Below are positions 1-5,875 of a stretch of DNA of 8,422 bases, in pieces (within the stretch, counting starts at the first letter, position 1; the number at the start of each line of letters is the position of its first letter). The position numbers were made by a program, and so were the translations under genes. This stretch comes from CAYPZU01 sp964415395 (GTDB taxonomy: Bacteria > Chlamydiota > Chlamydiia > Chlamydiales > SM23-39): NCBI GenBank assembly GCA_964415395.1, contig CAYPZU010000080.1:1-8422 (forward strand), in the 5' to 3' direction. The notes below the pieces were generated by a model. That model saw only the letters and a program-made list of their open reading frames with translations. It was not told the DNA's origin and did not search any database.

Positions 1-1025
1 AGGAATTCCCTCACTTTATCGAGCGATTCCTTCGAGCCGACCAACATGATCGAGTTGGTCTCTTTGATCCACTTCGCATTTTCGATCGTGTCGATCAGGT
101 CTGGATCCGGAGATCCTGCGGCCTGCAAATTTTTTGCGATCTCGTCCAGTCCGTTGAGAATTTCGTCGCCTGGACGGTTGATCACTTTGTAGACCGAAAT
201 ATTTTCTGCGCCGAGTTTTCGGACTTCGGAGATCGCTTTTTTCGGTGGCGTGTCGAGGGTCGTCAATACGGCGATCCCTTTGTTGGTCAGTTCGGGAGTC
301 GACACGACGAAGATTTTATTCGCCAGCTCCTGCGGCACCAAAAGGAACGGATTGCCGAGCGCGATCGGGTTCATGATCTTGCTGGCGAGATCCACCAGCG
401 TGTGGGCGCTCATGTGCTGGATGTCGTAGGTCTTGATGTCGAGGAATGCATTCGGGGAATCGATATTTTCGATCAGCGAGGCGACTTTGTCGACGTTCGC
501 CGTCACATCAGTCAGGATCATCTGGCGGGTTTCGCCCACCGTTTCAAGAATGGCTGCGCTGGAAATCATCGGGCGGATGATCGCCGCGAGCGAATCGGGA
601 CTTGTGTATTTGATCCGGAAAATCCGTGTGACGATGGGGGAGTTTCCTGCGTTCTGTCCATCGACTACGAGATTGGCCAGCTGCTTGACGTCTTCCGAAC
701 GGGTGATTACGAGGCTGTTGTCCTGTTCCAGCATCGTCAGACCGTGGATGCGCAGCACCTGGACCAGCGTCGCCATCACATTCCTCGCCGTAATCGGCTC
801 GTCGGACACGACCGTGATGTTGAAATTGAGATCGGCTTCGTCGTAGATGAAGTTCACCTTGCTTATTTTGCTCGCAAAGCGGACGTATTCGAGGATGGAA
901 ACGGTGTTGTAATTGATGGTAAAGCCGTCCTGATCGGGAGCCTTTTCCTCTGCGCAAGCGAGAGGAGCGATCCAGAGAGAGCCGAGAAGTGTAAAGAAGA
1001 GAAGATTGGTTTTCATCCAACCCAT
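1..1025 (-). CDS. sctC: SctC, outer-membrane secretin of the T3SS (N-terminal part, 3' end outside window)
   Basis: This is the open frame running off the left edge: 341 codons from the ATG at 1025, with no stop inside the window. Secretins form the outer-membrane ring of the injectisome. Residues 1-26 are a Sec signal peptide: Lys5, a hydrophobic core LLFFTLLGSLWIAPLA, and a likely cut after Ala-Cys-Ala before EEKAP. An N0-like domain follows (about 35-108, ending NSLVITRSED). Then come periplasmic ring-building (secretin N) domains at about 133-192 (TRIFRIKYTSPDSLAAII ... SLIENIDSP), 195-260, and a further one begun at about 275-341 (ISVYKVINRPGDEI ... NSIMLVGSKESL). The pore-forming GspD domain lies outside the window. 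ATG 1016 (MKTNLLFF) is an alternative start; neither start has a strong Shine-Dalgarno. In Chlamydia this gene (CT674) follows pkn5 directly. Here two opposite-strand genes separate them, so sctC needs its own promoter. The family call is secure; the start is less so. Confidence 0.9.
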   Translation of the reverse strand, partial: MGWMKTNLLFFTLLGSLWIAPLACAEEKAPDQDGFTINYNTVSILEYVRFASKISKVNFIYDEADLNFNITVVSDEPITARNVMATLVQVLRIHGLTMLEQDNSLVITRSEDVKQLANLVVDGQNAGNSPIVTRIFRIKYTSPDSLAAIIRPMISSAAILETVGETRQMILTDVTANVDKVASLIENIDSPNAFLDIKTYDIQHMSAHTLVDLASKIMNPIALGNPFLLVPQELANKIFVVSTPELTNKGIAVLTTLDTPPKKAISEVRKLGAENISVYKVINRPGDEILNGLDEIAKNLQAAGSPDPDLIDTIENAKWIKETNSIMLVGSKESLDKVREF

Positions 1026-1085
1026 GTTCGAACCATGCAAGTCTTCGCGCGCACCGTTAGAGAATGAATAGTCGACCTCTTTTGA

Positions 1086-1114
1086 ATCGTAAAATACCCC
1101 GCATATTATTGCAA
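1086..1114 (-). promoter_or_regulatory. Candidate promoter for sctC
   Basis: Read on the minus strand, TTGCAA (1109-1114) and TACGAT (1086-1091) are spaced by 17 bp. Each matches the sigma70/sigma66 consensus at 4 of 6 positions. Transcription would start near 1080, giving a 5' leader of about 55 nt before the ATG at 1025. The match is modest. The argument for it is that sctC is cut off from the kinase operon by plus-strand genes and needs a promoter in this 271-bp divergent gap. Confidence 0.35.
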
Positions 1115-1210
1115 CATCGCTCTGCATTCAGCAGCGCTTGCAAATTCGCCGGCGCGCGGATTTGAGTTTACTCTTTTTCTAAAAAAAATCCAGAACGAGA
1201 TTTTTCAAAA

Positions 1211-1246
1211 AGTTTCTTGTGATTTTTAAAATAGTTTCTTTGATTT
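1211..1246 (+). repeat. Two direct repeats upstream of the 1297 gene promoter
   Basis: AGTTTCTT followed by TGATTT occurs twice: at 1211-1225 with one extra G between the halves, and at 1233-1246 without it. The repeats start 22 bp apart, about two helical turns. The second copy runs into the -35 element (1244-1249). This placement fits a binding site for a tandem-binding regulator (OmpR/PhoB-type sites use 11-bp or 22-bp phasing), but the AT-rich context makes chance similarity possible. Confidence 0.4.
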
Positions 1247-1255
1247 ACTATTTTA
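1227..1255. promoter_or_regulatory. Candidate operator: 9-bp perfect inverted repeat over the -35 element
   Basis: TAAAATAGT (1227-1235) and ACTATTTTA (1247-1255) are exact reverse complements separated by 11 bp. The right arm covers the last three bases of the proposed -35 hexamer (1244-1249). A dimeric repressor bound here would block RNA polymerase. This is inference from position and symmetry only; no known operator consensus is matched. Confidence 0.4.
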
Positions 1256-1272
1256 GTCGGTATTAATATAAT
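1244..1272 (+). promoter_or_regulatory. Promoter for the two-gene plus-strand unit
   Basis: TTTACT (1244-1249, 4 of 6 to TTGACA) is followed after exactly 17 bp by a perfect TATAAT (1267-1272). Transcription would begin near 1279, leaving a leader of about 18 nt before the ATG at 1297. That leader contains the Shine-Dalgarno-like GGGTGG (1287-1292). The surrounding 1170-1285 is strongly AT-rich, in contrast to the coding DNA on both sides. This is the best promoter in the window. Confidence 0.65.
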
Positions 1273-1296
1273 GTTAATAATTAAACGGGTGGTTCT

Positions 1297-2052
1297 ATGG
1301 TTAGATCGGTAAACAGTTCAGTACAAGATTCATCTATCTCGCTTCTTTCCTTATTTGAAGCGCTTGAAAGGCCGATGCCGGCTTCCGAAATGCCCTCCGG
1401 CCGCATATACAGCGGACCGTTTGAAAGAAGCTCTTTTCCCTGGTCGGCGGAGCCGATTTTTTCAAGAGGCTCTTCCCCAGTCGAGGGGCAGGTTTTCCAT
1501 TGCGGCGTCAAAGACGAGCCCGTTAAAACCGAAACTCCTCTCGTTTGCACGCTCATGGCGACTGAAATTCCCAGCCGCTGGGTTTTGAAAATCGGGGAAG
1601 ATCCTTTTGATCTCCGTTATTTCGTAAAAGGGATTCTTACGCAGAAATCTCCGATCAATCCGTACACCCGTCAAAAGCTGAGCGCGGAAGAACTTGAGAA
1701 AATCTGCGCTCCGATGGGGATTGCGCCTGAGGAATTCGAAACGATATGGAACAACGCCGGAGAAGGGATGCAGGGCCTTGGCCTGATCATCCGTTCGATG
1801 GGGCTGCTCTCTCAGGTGTTCGATCTTTCCAACCAGCTCCATCAGGCGCGCGTCCGGAACGACCGCGTTTCCGTCGAGCGACTAGAAGCCAGACTGGACG
1901 GCGTACGACGCGAGCTCGAACAGCTCGGCGGAGTGGAAGATTCTTCGCGTAGAAAGAATCTGGAAACGCTCCTTCTCGAATCTGCCGAGAAAGGAAAGAT
2001 TTCCCGCGAAGACGCGAATGACTTTATCGCGAAATTGGCAGAAGGCGGATGA
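1297..2052 (+). CDS. Unrecognised protein, possible T3SS effector with U-box-like region (paralogue 1)
   Basis: 251 residues, not recognised as a named family. The start ATG lies 18 nt after the predicted transcription start and behind GGGTGG. The first 20 residues (MVRSVNSSVQDSSISLLSLF) are serine-rich with few charges, as in many type III secretion signals. Residues 83-150 form the conserved core shared with the next gene: VCTLM, FDLRYFVKGILTQ, NPYTRQKLSAEEL and IAPEEFETIW. Core spacing (V-C-x-L at 83-86, F-D-x-R at 104-107, L114, P-x-T at 122-124, L128, L133) recalls U-box E3 ligase domains, including the bacterial NleG type, but this is inference. Residues 165-250 are charged and helical, probably coiled coil. 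No membrane segment or signal peptide is seen. The gene overlaps the next by ATGA, so the two are probably co-translated. It sits on the opposite strand between sctC and the kinase, a place empty in Chlamydia. Confidence 0.8.
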   Translation: MVRSVNSSVQDSSISLLSLFEALERPMPASEMPSGRIYSGPFERSSFPWSAEPIFSRGSSPVEGQVFHCGVKDEPVKTETPLVCTLMATEIPSRWVLKIGEDPFDLRYFVKGILTQKSPINPYTRQKLSAEELEKICAPMGIAPEEFETIWNNAGEGMQGLGLIIRSMGLLSQVFDLSNQLHQARVRNDRVSVERLEARLDGVRRELEQLGGVEDSSRRKNLETLLLESAEKGKISREDANDFIAKLAEGG

Positions 2053-2948
2053 TCCCGGCTATCCAAACTACTTTATCCTATGCGGTGCAGACGGCTGTCG
2101 CGCTCGGTATCGTGGCTGCCGGAGCCGCAGTTTCGTTTGTTGCTTGCAGAGCGTTTCGGGATCTTTCCCGATTCCAAATCGGATTTCAAAAGCTGCTTGA
2201 TGCGGCGAGGATTGACCGAGCCCCCTTGCCAGAGCCCGAAGAGCCGCCCACTCCAGAGCCCGATGAAAGCAAAGCGCAAATCGACTCTCTGGCTTCTTTC
2301 ATTGAGGAAGAAATCGCCAGGAAATTCGCTTTCGAAAGTGAGTCGGCGCTCGCTTCGAAAAAAGAGCCTCGGCGCTCTCGTCAGCTCTTGAAAATTCCAG
2401 AAGGGGAGGTTTGCTCTCTCATGTACTCGGAACTTTCGCCTCAGTTTGCCATTCGATTCCACGACGCTTACTTCGATGTCCGCTATTTCGTTAAAGGGAT
2501 GCTTACGCAAAGAGACCCCGTTAGCCCTTTTACGAAAACGGCCCTTTCCCCAGAAGAGCTCCGCCTGCTTTCCGATGCGATTGGGATTTCTCCAGAGGAT
2601 TTCGCCTCGATCTGGACATGGCCGGAGGAGTATGCCCCCTATTGCAGAGAGTGGATTGAACTCTCCCTTGAAAACAATCCGGAGATCTCCGCGCTTCAAA
2701 ATGAGATGCAGAGGGCTTTGCGGCATCGTTGGAATGAGAGATACAATCAGCTCTCTCAAACGCGCGCCCGCCTGGTATCTGCTGCGACAGGGGAAAGAAT
2801 GAGAAACATCGAGGAGCGTCTGCGAAGGGTTCGTTTCAACCAGCTTGCCGCTCTTGCATGGCTGCGCGGCCAGATCTCTTCCAGTGCGCTTCAAGGTTTC
2901 CGAGAGGCGATTCCTCTAGAAAATCCTCTGGATGCTCAGCACGGCTGA
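2049..2948 (+). CDS. Unrecognised membrane-anchored paralogue of the preceding gene (paralogue 2)
   Basis: 299 residues, not recognised as a named family. The ATG at 2049 overlaps the upstream TGA (ATGA) with AAGG just before it, which argues for translational coupling. Residues 11-33 (YAVQTAVALGIVAAGAAVSF onward) are one hydrophobic membrane segment, followed by basic residues. Residues 59-73 are a proline/glutamate linker (PLPEPEEPPTPEPDE). Residues 121-188 align without gaps to residues 83-150 of the upstream protein, about 31 of 68 identical by eye. Shared landmarks include VCSLM, FDVRYFVKGMLTQ, a P-x-T at 160-162, LSPEEL, and ISPEDFASIW. A helical charged tail follows (about 205-270). 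Duplication followed by divergence of the N-termini is the simplest history. The membrane segment could insert in the bacterial envelope or, if secreted, in the inclusion membrane; a typical bilobed inclusion-protein hydrophobic domain is not evident. The last 33 bp overlap the end of the kinase gene on the other strand. Confidence 0.8.
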   Translation: MIPAIQTTLSYAVQTAVALGIVAAGAAVSFVACRAFRDLSRFQIGFQKLLDAARIDRAPLPEPEEPPTPEPDESKAQIDSLASFIEEEIARKFAFESESALASKKEPRRSRQLLKIPEGEVCSLMYSELSPQFAIRFHDAYFDVRYFVKGMLTQRDPVSPFTKTALSPEELRLLSDAIGISPEDFASIWTWPEEYAPYCREWIELSLENNPEISALQNEMQRALRHRWNERYNQLSQTRARLVSAATGERMRNIEERLRRVRFNQLAALAWLRGQISSSALQGFREAIPLENPLDAQHG

Positions 2949-4502
2949 AGCTCTTTTCGGCAAAGCGGCTCTCTGCACGGTCATCCTCTGCAGAATTTTC
3001 TCCGCCTGATGCTGCGCCGACAGAAGCACATATTCGCCCATCCACGATCCCGCTTCTTCTCCTTTCGCCGGGGCGACGCCCAGCGAGTGGAGCACCAGCG
3101 TATCGCCTGAGTTCCAGTTATCGGCCGTTTCCAAAAGCGCCCCGTTCGGGTCGGAGCCGAGCGACCGGTTCGGGGTGGCCAAAGCCCGCACTTTTTTGCT
3201 CCCTTCGGGCAGATGCCAGAGCGTGCTGTATTGGCACGAAACAAAGGAAAGCTGATCTTTTTCCGGATCCAGTAGGAGCAGGCAAAGCCCGAACTGCTGC
3301 TCCATCGGGTCGTTCGAAATCGCGCGGCTCAAAAGTTGGAGCATCTGGATCGGGTGAGGATCTTTTTTTCCGCTCTGGAAGAAAACCTCGGCCGCCATCC
3401 GGAACATCCCTCTCAGAATCGCGCTATGTAAAAGAGAGGCGATCCCGGGATTCAGCGGTTCCGCCATCGCGATCGCCAGCTTCCCCTCCGGCAGCCGGAA
3501 AAAGTCCAGATAGAGGCCGCTCAGCGACATCCCTTCATGCGACGCCACGCCGATCTCGAGCTGCGGCCAGCGGGGCGCTTTCTTCGGCAGAAGGATCGCG
3601 CGGGACTGCTGGATCATTTCGACCACCTCTTCCGAAATCTCCTCTTCCTTCTCCTCGTTCTCGGCGCCCTGGTTTTTGATCGCCTGGGAGACCTCGGTGA
3701 TGAAATCGACGATGTCTTTGTATCGATCTTTCGGATTCATCTTGAGCGCCGTCTCGATGATCTTCCGCAGCGATTTCGGCAAAAGAGCCAGGTGGATGAC
3801 GCCGTGGCTCAACCGCCCTAAAATCAGCTCGTAGGCGATGATCCCCAGCGAATAGATGTCTGAGGCGAAGGTGACTTGCAGCGGGTTTTCTTTCTGCTCT
3901 GGACTCATGTAGATCGGCGTCCCCATCATCCGCTTCGACTGGGTGATCCTCTCGTCCTGCAGCTCGCCCTGCATCTGCGCGATCCCGAAATCGATCACCT
4001 TGATCTCGCCCGTTTCGGTGATCAGGATATTTTCCGGTTTCAAGTCTCTATGGATCACGCCGTGCGTATGGAGATGGCAGAGCGCATAGGCTACCTGCAG
4101 CACGATTTCGAGAGCCCGCTTTTGGGAAAGGGATTTTTGCTGGATGAATTGCCGCAGCGAAATTCCCTGTATGAACTCCATCGCGATGTAGAGCCCTTTT
4201 TCCCATTGCCCCTGTCCGAACAGCTTGACGATGTTCGGGTGGTTCGTCATCCCGATGATCTGCGCTTCTTTCAGAAACCTGCCTGCCATCTCCTTGTTTT
4301 TCAGGTATTTGGGTAGAAGGACTTTGATAGCCAGCGGCTGCGAGGTGCCCGGGTGGATGCCGAGATACAAAAGGCTCATGCCGCCTTTGCTGAGCAGGCT
4401 TTCGATCTTGTACGGACCGATTTTTTGAGGCAGGGGATAGCTCTTGGCATCTCCGCCATGAAGATCCGGCAGCGTCGTCTGCTTATGAAATTCATCCCTC
4501 AT
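2916..4502 (-). CDS. pkn5: Pkn5-type Ser/Thr protein kinase with C-terminal degenerate PPM (SpoIIE-like) region
   Basis: 528 residues. The Hanks-type kinase domain spans about residues 29-275: glycine loop LLSKGGMS (37-43, first glycine replaced by Ser38), catalytic Lys60 in AIKVL, alphaC Glu79, HRDLKPEN (151-158, Asp153), DFG (171-173), GTPIYMSPEQ activation segment (194-203), Asp215 and Arg260. All hallmark residues are present, so it should be active. An acidic linker (280-293) leads to residues 310-500, whose order GLYLDFF-LPEGKLAIAMAE-NPG ... GDTLVLHSLG follows SpoIIE/RsbU phosphatases; three of the expected metal-binding or flanking acids are changed (Leu330, Glu348, Leu474). Such a region would more likely bind a partner than remove phosphate. 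Position and neighbours match Chlamydia pkn5 (CT673), which lies between sctQ and sctC. Natural targets may be T3SS components or host proteins; this is unproven. ATG 4502 is preceded by AGG at 4510-4512. No signal peptide or membrane segment is seen. Confidence 0.88.
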   Translation of the reverse strand: MRDEFHKQTTLPDLHGGDAKSYPLPQKIGPYKIESLLSKGGMSLLYLGIHPGTSQPLAIKVLLPKYLKNKEMAGRFLKEAQIIGMTNHPNIVKLFGQGQWEKGLYIAMEFIQGISLRQFIQQKSLSQKRALEIVLQVAYALCHLHTHGVIHRDLKPENILITETGEIKVIDFGIAQMQGELQDERITQSKRMMGTPIYMSPEQKENPLQVTFASDIYSLGIIAYELILGRLSHGVIHLALLPKSLRKIIETALKMNPKDRYKDIVDFITEVSQAIKNQGAENEEKEEEISEEVVEMIQQSRAILLPKKAPRWPQLEIGVASHEGMSLSGLYLDFFRLPEGKLAIAMAEPLNPGIASLLHSAILRGMFRMAAEVFFQSGKKDPHPIQMLQLLSRAISNDPMEQQFGLCLLLLDPEKDQLSFVSCQYSTLWHLPEGSKKVRALATPNRSLGSDPNGALLETADNWNSGDTLVLHSLGVAPAKGEEAGSWMGEYVLLSAQHQAEKILQRMTVQRAALPKRASAVLSIQRIF

Positions 4503-4592
4503 CAGCTTACCTGAAAGAATAGAATGGAGTTATGGCCGGAGGAGACAGTCGGGGTGTTCCGCTCCGCTCCACCCCCGCTGCCCAGGGGCGGG

Positions 4593-4639
4593 CTGCAATG
4601 CGGTTCCCTGGCTTCGCCAGGGCCCCTCGCGCATTGCAG
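4593..4639. repeat. Large two-part hairpin in the sctQ-kinase gap
   Basis: The outer arms CTGCAATGCG (4593-4602) and CGCATTGCAG (4630-4639) are a perfect 10-bp inverted repeat. Inside lies a second perfect 7-bp stem, CCCTGGC (4606-4612) with GCCAGGG (4616-4622) and a TTC loop. The two stems are separated by a 3-nt and a 7-nt internal bulge. No T-tract follows on either strand, so it is not an intrinsic terminator. The region 4503-4736 holds no credible gene. The hairpin could be a mobile repeat or a structured leader/processing site in the operon transcript. Confidence 0.7.
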
Positions 4640-4659
4640 AACTATGATAGCCACCAACT

Positions 4660-4695
4660 CTTTCCTGTACAGAGGAAAGTCAAACGGTTGTTTGA
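4660..4695. repeat. Two adjacent small hairpins in the sctQ-kinase gap
   Basis: CTTTCCT (4660-4666) pairs with AGGAAAG (4673-4679) around a 6-nt loop. Directly after it, TCAAAC (4680-4685) pairs with GTTTGA (4690-4695) around GGTT. With the larger hairpin at 4593 and the one at 4700 they make a nearly unbroken run of stems. Confidence 0.55.
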
Positions 4696-4699
4696 GGGA

Positions 4700-4728
4700 G
4701 CCCGCCATGAGGCGGGCCTATCCGGATA
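4700..4728. repeat. REP-like hairpin and palindrome just downstream of sctQ
   Basis: GCCCGCC (4700-4706) and GGCGGGC (4711-4717) form a 7-bp all-GC stem with an ATGA loop. The 10-bp palindrome TATCCGGATA (4719-4728) follows at once. On the minus strand this structure begins about 8 nt after the sctQ stop codon. It is not followed by a T-run (CTCCC comes next), so full termination is unlikely. It could protect the 3' end of the sctO-sctP-sctQ mRNA or lower expression of the kinase. Confidence 0.55.
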
Positions 4729-4736
4729 TTGAATGA

Positions 4737-5873
4737 TTAGCCGATTTCCAGAATGCGGATGCCGAGCGCTTCGCCGAGATAAACAAGCTCGGCCCTGCCC
4801 ACTTTTTGGCCATTGATCGTGAGAGACACTCCCTGGTCGGGATGAATCGGCAGCTCGAGGAGATTGCCCGGATTCAGATGCATCAGCTGGTCGAGCGTGA
4901 TCTTCAGGCGGGCGATTTCCACCGTGACGTTGAGAGGCATTTCTTTGATCGCCACCACCTCGCCTTCAGCAGGCGGGAGTTGTTGGGGAGAGCCTGGCGC
5001 GGGCTGCGGCGCGCTTCCCGGAGCGGTTTGTTCCATCGTATCCTCGTAGTAGAAAGCATAGTCGAGCAATTCGACCTTGTTCTGCTTGATTTTTACATTG
5101 AAAAGAGGCGTCGGGCCAAGCCTGAGCGTGGCGGCGCCTGTCTGGCGGCGCGCATCGTAGCTTCCCTGGTCGAGCAGGACGAAATCGCCCGGTTTGAGCT
5201 TGTCCCACTCGCTCCGGTGCAAAATCACCGAGCCGGTTTTGATTCCGACGACCAGCATCGTAGACCGGGCCGTTTCGCTCGGGATGTAGTCAGCAGGCAT
5301 TTCGGAAAAGTGGTGTACCCACGATCTCCGGAATTCGGGCGTGATCGCAAGACGCCCCCAGCACGATTTCTGGTCATAGGAGATCTCCACGTCGATGCAG
5401 AACGCTTCGGACTCGAAGTCTGTTTCTGCGTCGCTGAGGTGGAGAGAGAGCGTTTGCATCGCATCGAGCGATTGGACTGCGTCAAGCCCTTCAAGGAGAA
5501 GGTAGCGATAAAAGCCCTCCTGGAGGACTTCCGAAGAGAGGGCCTTTGGACGGGCTTTCCCGTTCACCATCCACGATGTGAGGCGCCCGATATCGTCCTG
5601 CGGCATGATCCAGAGAAGAGATCCTGTAAGCGGAGAGGCGGAGAGGGGAATGGCCGACGGATTCGGTCCGAGTCCTTTTTTCACCTCTTTCGCAGGACGC
5701 CATTCCTGCGGTCCTGCCTTCAGCGAAAATTTGGCGGCGCCGAAGCGCGATGAGAGAAGCGAAGAGACGCGCTCCCAATCGAATGGAGGGGAGTTCCCAA
5801 AGAGCGGAACCTCGTCCAGCTCTTTCAGTTCGGATGAGATCCGTCTCACCCACGCAAGAGGGGCTGCAGCCAT
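4737..5873 (-). CDS. sctQ: SctQ, T3SS cytoplasmic ring (sorting platform) protein
   Basis: 378 residues. SctQ builds the cytoplasmic sorting platform/C-ring that docks chaperone-effector complexes and the ATPase-stator complex to the base of the injectisome. The C-terminal SpoA domain is clear at about residues 305-378 (MPLNVTVEIARLKITLDQL, NLLELPIHPDQGVSLTINGQ, GRAELVYLGEALGIRI). A divergent first SpoA domain fits residues 203-275 (STMLVVGIKTGSVI, LKPGDFVLLDQGSYD). A Pro/Gln linker, residues 281-303, joins them. The N-terminal 200 residues are variable, as is usual. The start ATG has AAGGAG (5883-5888) 9 nt upstream and lies 2 nt after the sctP stop, so the genes are coupled. Its counterpart is CdsQ (CT672) in Chlamydia. 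An in-frame ATG at 5036 may start a separate C-terminal product; see that entry. Confidence 0.92.
   Translation of the reverse strand: MAAAPLAWVRRISSELKELDEVPLFGNSPPFDWERVSSLLSSRFGAAKFSLKAGPQEWRPAKEVKKGLGPNPSAIPLSASPLTGSLLWIMPQDDIGRLTSWMVNGKARPKALSSEVLQEGFYRYLLLEGLDAVQSLDAMQTLSLHLSDAETDFESEAFCIDVEISYDQKSCWGRLAITPEFRRSWVHHFSEMPADYIPSETARSTMLVVGIKTGSVILHRSEWDKLKPGDFVLLDQGSYDARRQTGAATLRLGPTPLFNVKIKQNKVELLDYAFYYEDTMEQTAPGSAPQPAPGSPQQLPPAEGEVVAIKEMPLNVTVEIARLKITLDQLMHLNPGNLLELPIHPDQGVSLTINGQKVGRAELVYLGEALGIRILEIG
5034..5045 (-). promoter_or_regulatory. Candidate internal ribosome-binding site and start for SctQ-C
   Basis: Inside sctQ the minus strand reads GAGGA (5041-5045), TACG, ATG (5034-5036). 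The ATG is codon 280 in frame, at the beginning of the Pro/Gln linker before the last SpoA domain. Translation would give a 99-residue SctQ-C. In Yersinia, Salmonella and Shigella, internal starts in sctQ genes make exactly this kind of C-terminal SpoA product, which is a structural ring component. Position and Shine-Dalgarno spacing agree with that; use here is inference. Confidence 0.5.
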
Positions 5874-5875
5874 AC

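Noticed and set aside
945..960. Lipoprotein box in the SctC signal peptide (Pro-Leu-Ala-Cys)
   Set aside because: The -3 residue is proline rather than Leu/Val/Ile, and an Ala-Cys-Ala signal peptidase I site directly follows, so normal cleavage is more likely.
402..1067. Long plus-strand open frame (221 codons) over the left region
   Set aside because: It lies opposite the sctC frame, whose signal peptide and secretin N-domains are clear. The plus frame has no domain pattern and reads as a shadow.
2073..2894. Minus-strand open frame of 273 codons opposite the second inserted gene
   Set aside because: The plus-strand gene has ATGA coupling, a membrane segment and a core shared with its neighbour. 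The minus frame has none of these.
2858..3679. Plus-strand open frame of 273 codons opposite the kinase C-terminus
   Set aside because: Its composition is Ser/Arg/Pro-rich with no motif, as expected of the antisense of GC-rich coding DNA.
4700..4717. Intrinsic terminator after sctQ
   Set aside because: The stem is strong and GC-rich, but no run of T follows on the minus strand, and none on the plus strand either.
4502..4736. Short open frames on both strands in the sctQ-kinase gap (for example 4502-4708 minus, 4524-4736 plus)
   Set aside because: They run straight through perfect hairpins, lack Shine-Dalgarno sequences and give no protein-like pattern. Structure explains this gap better than coding.
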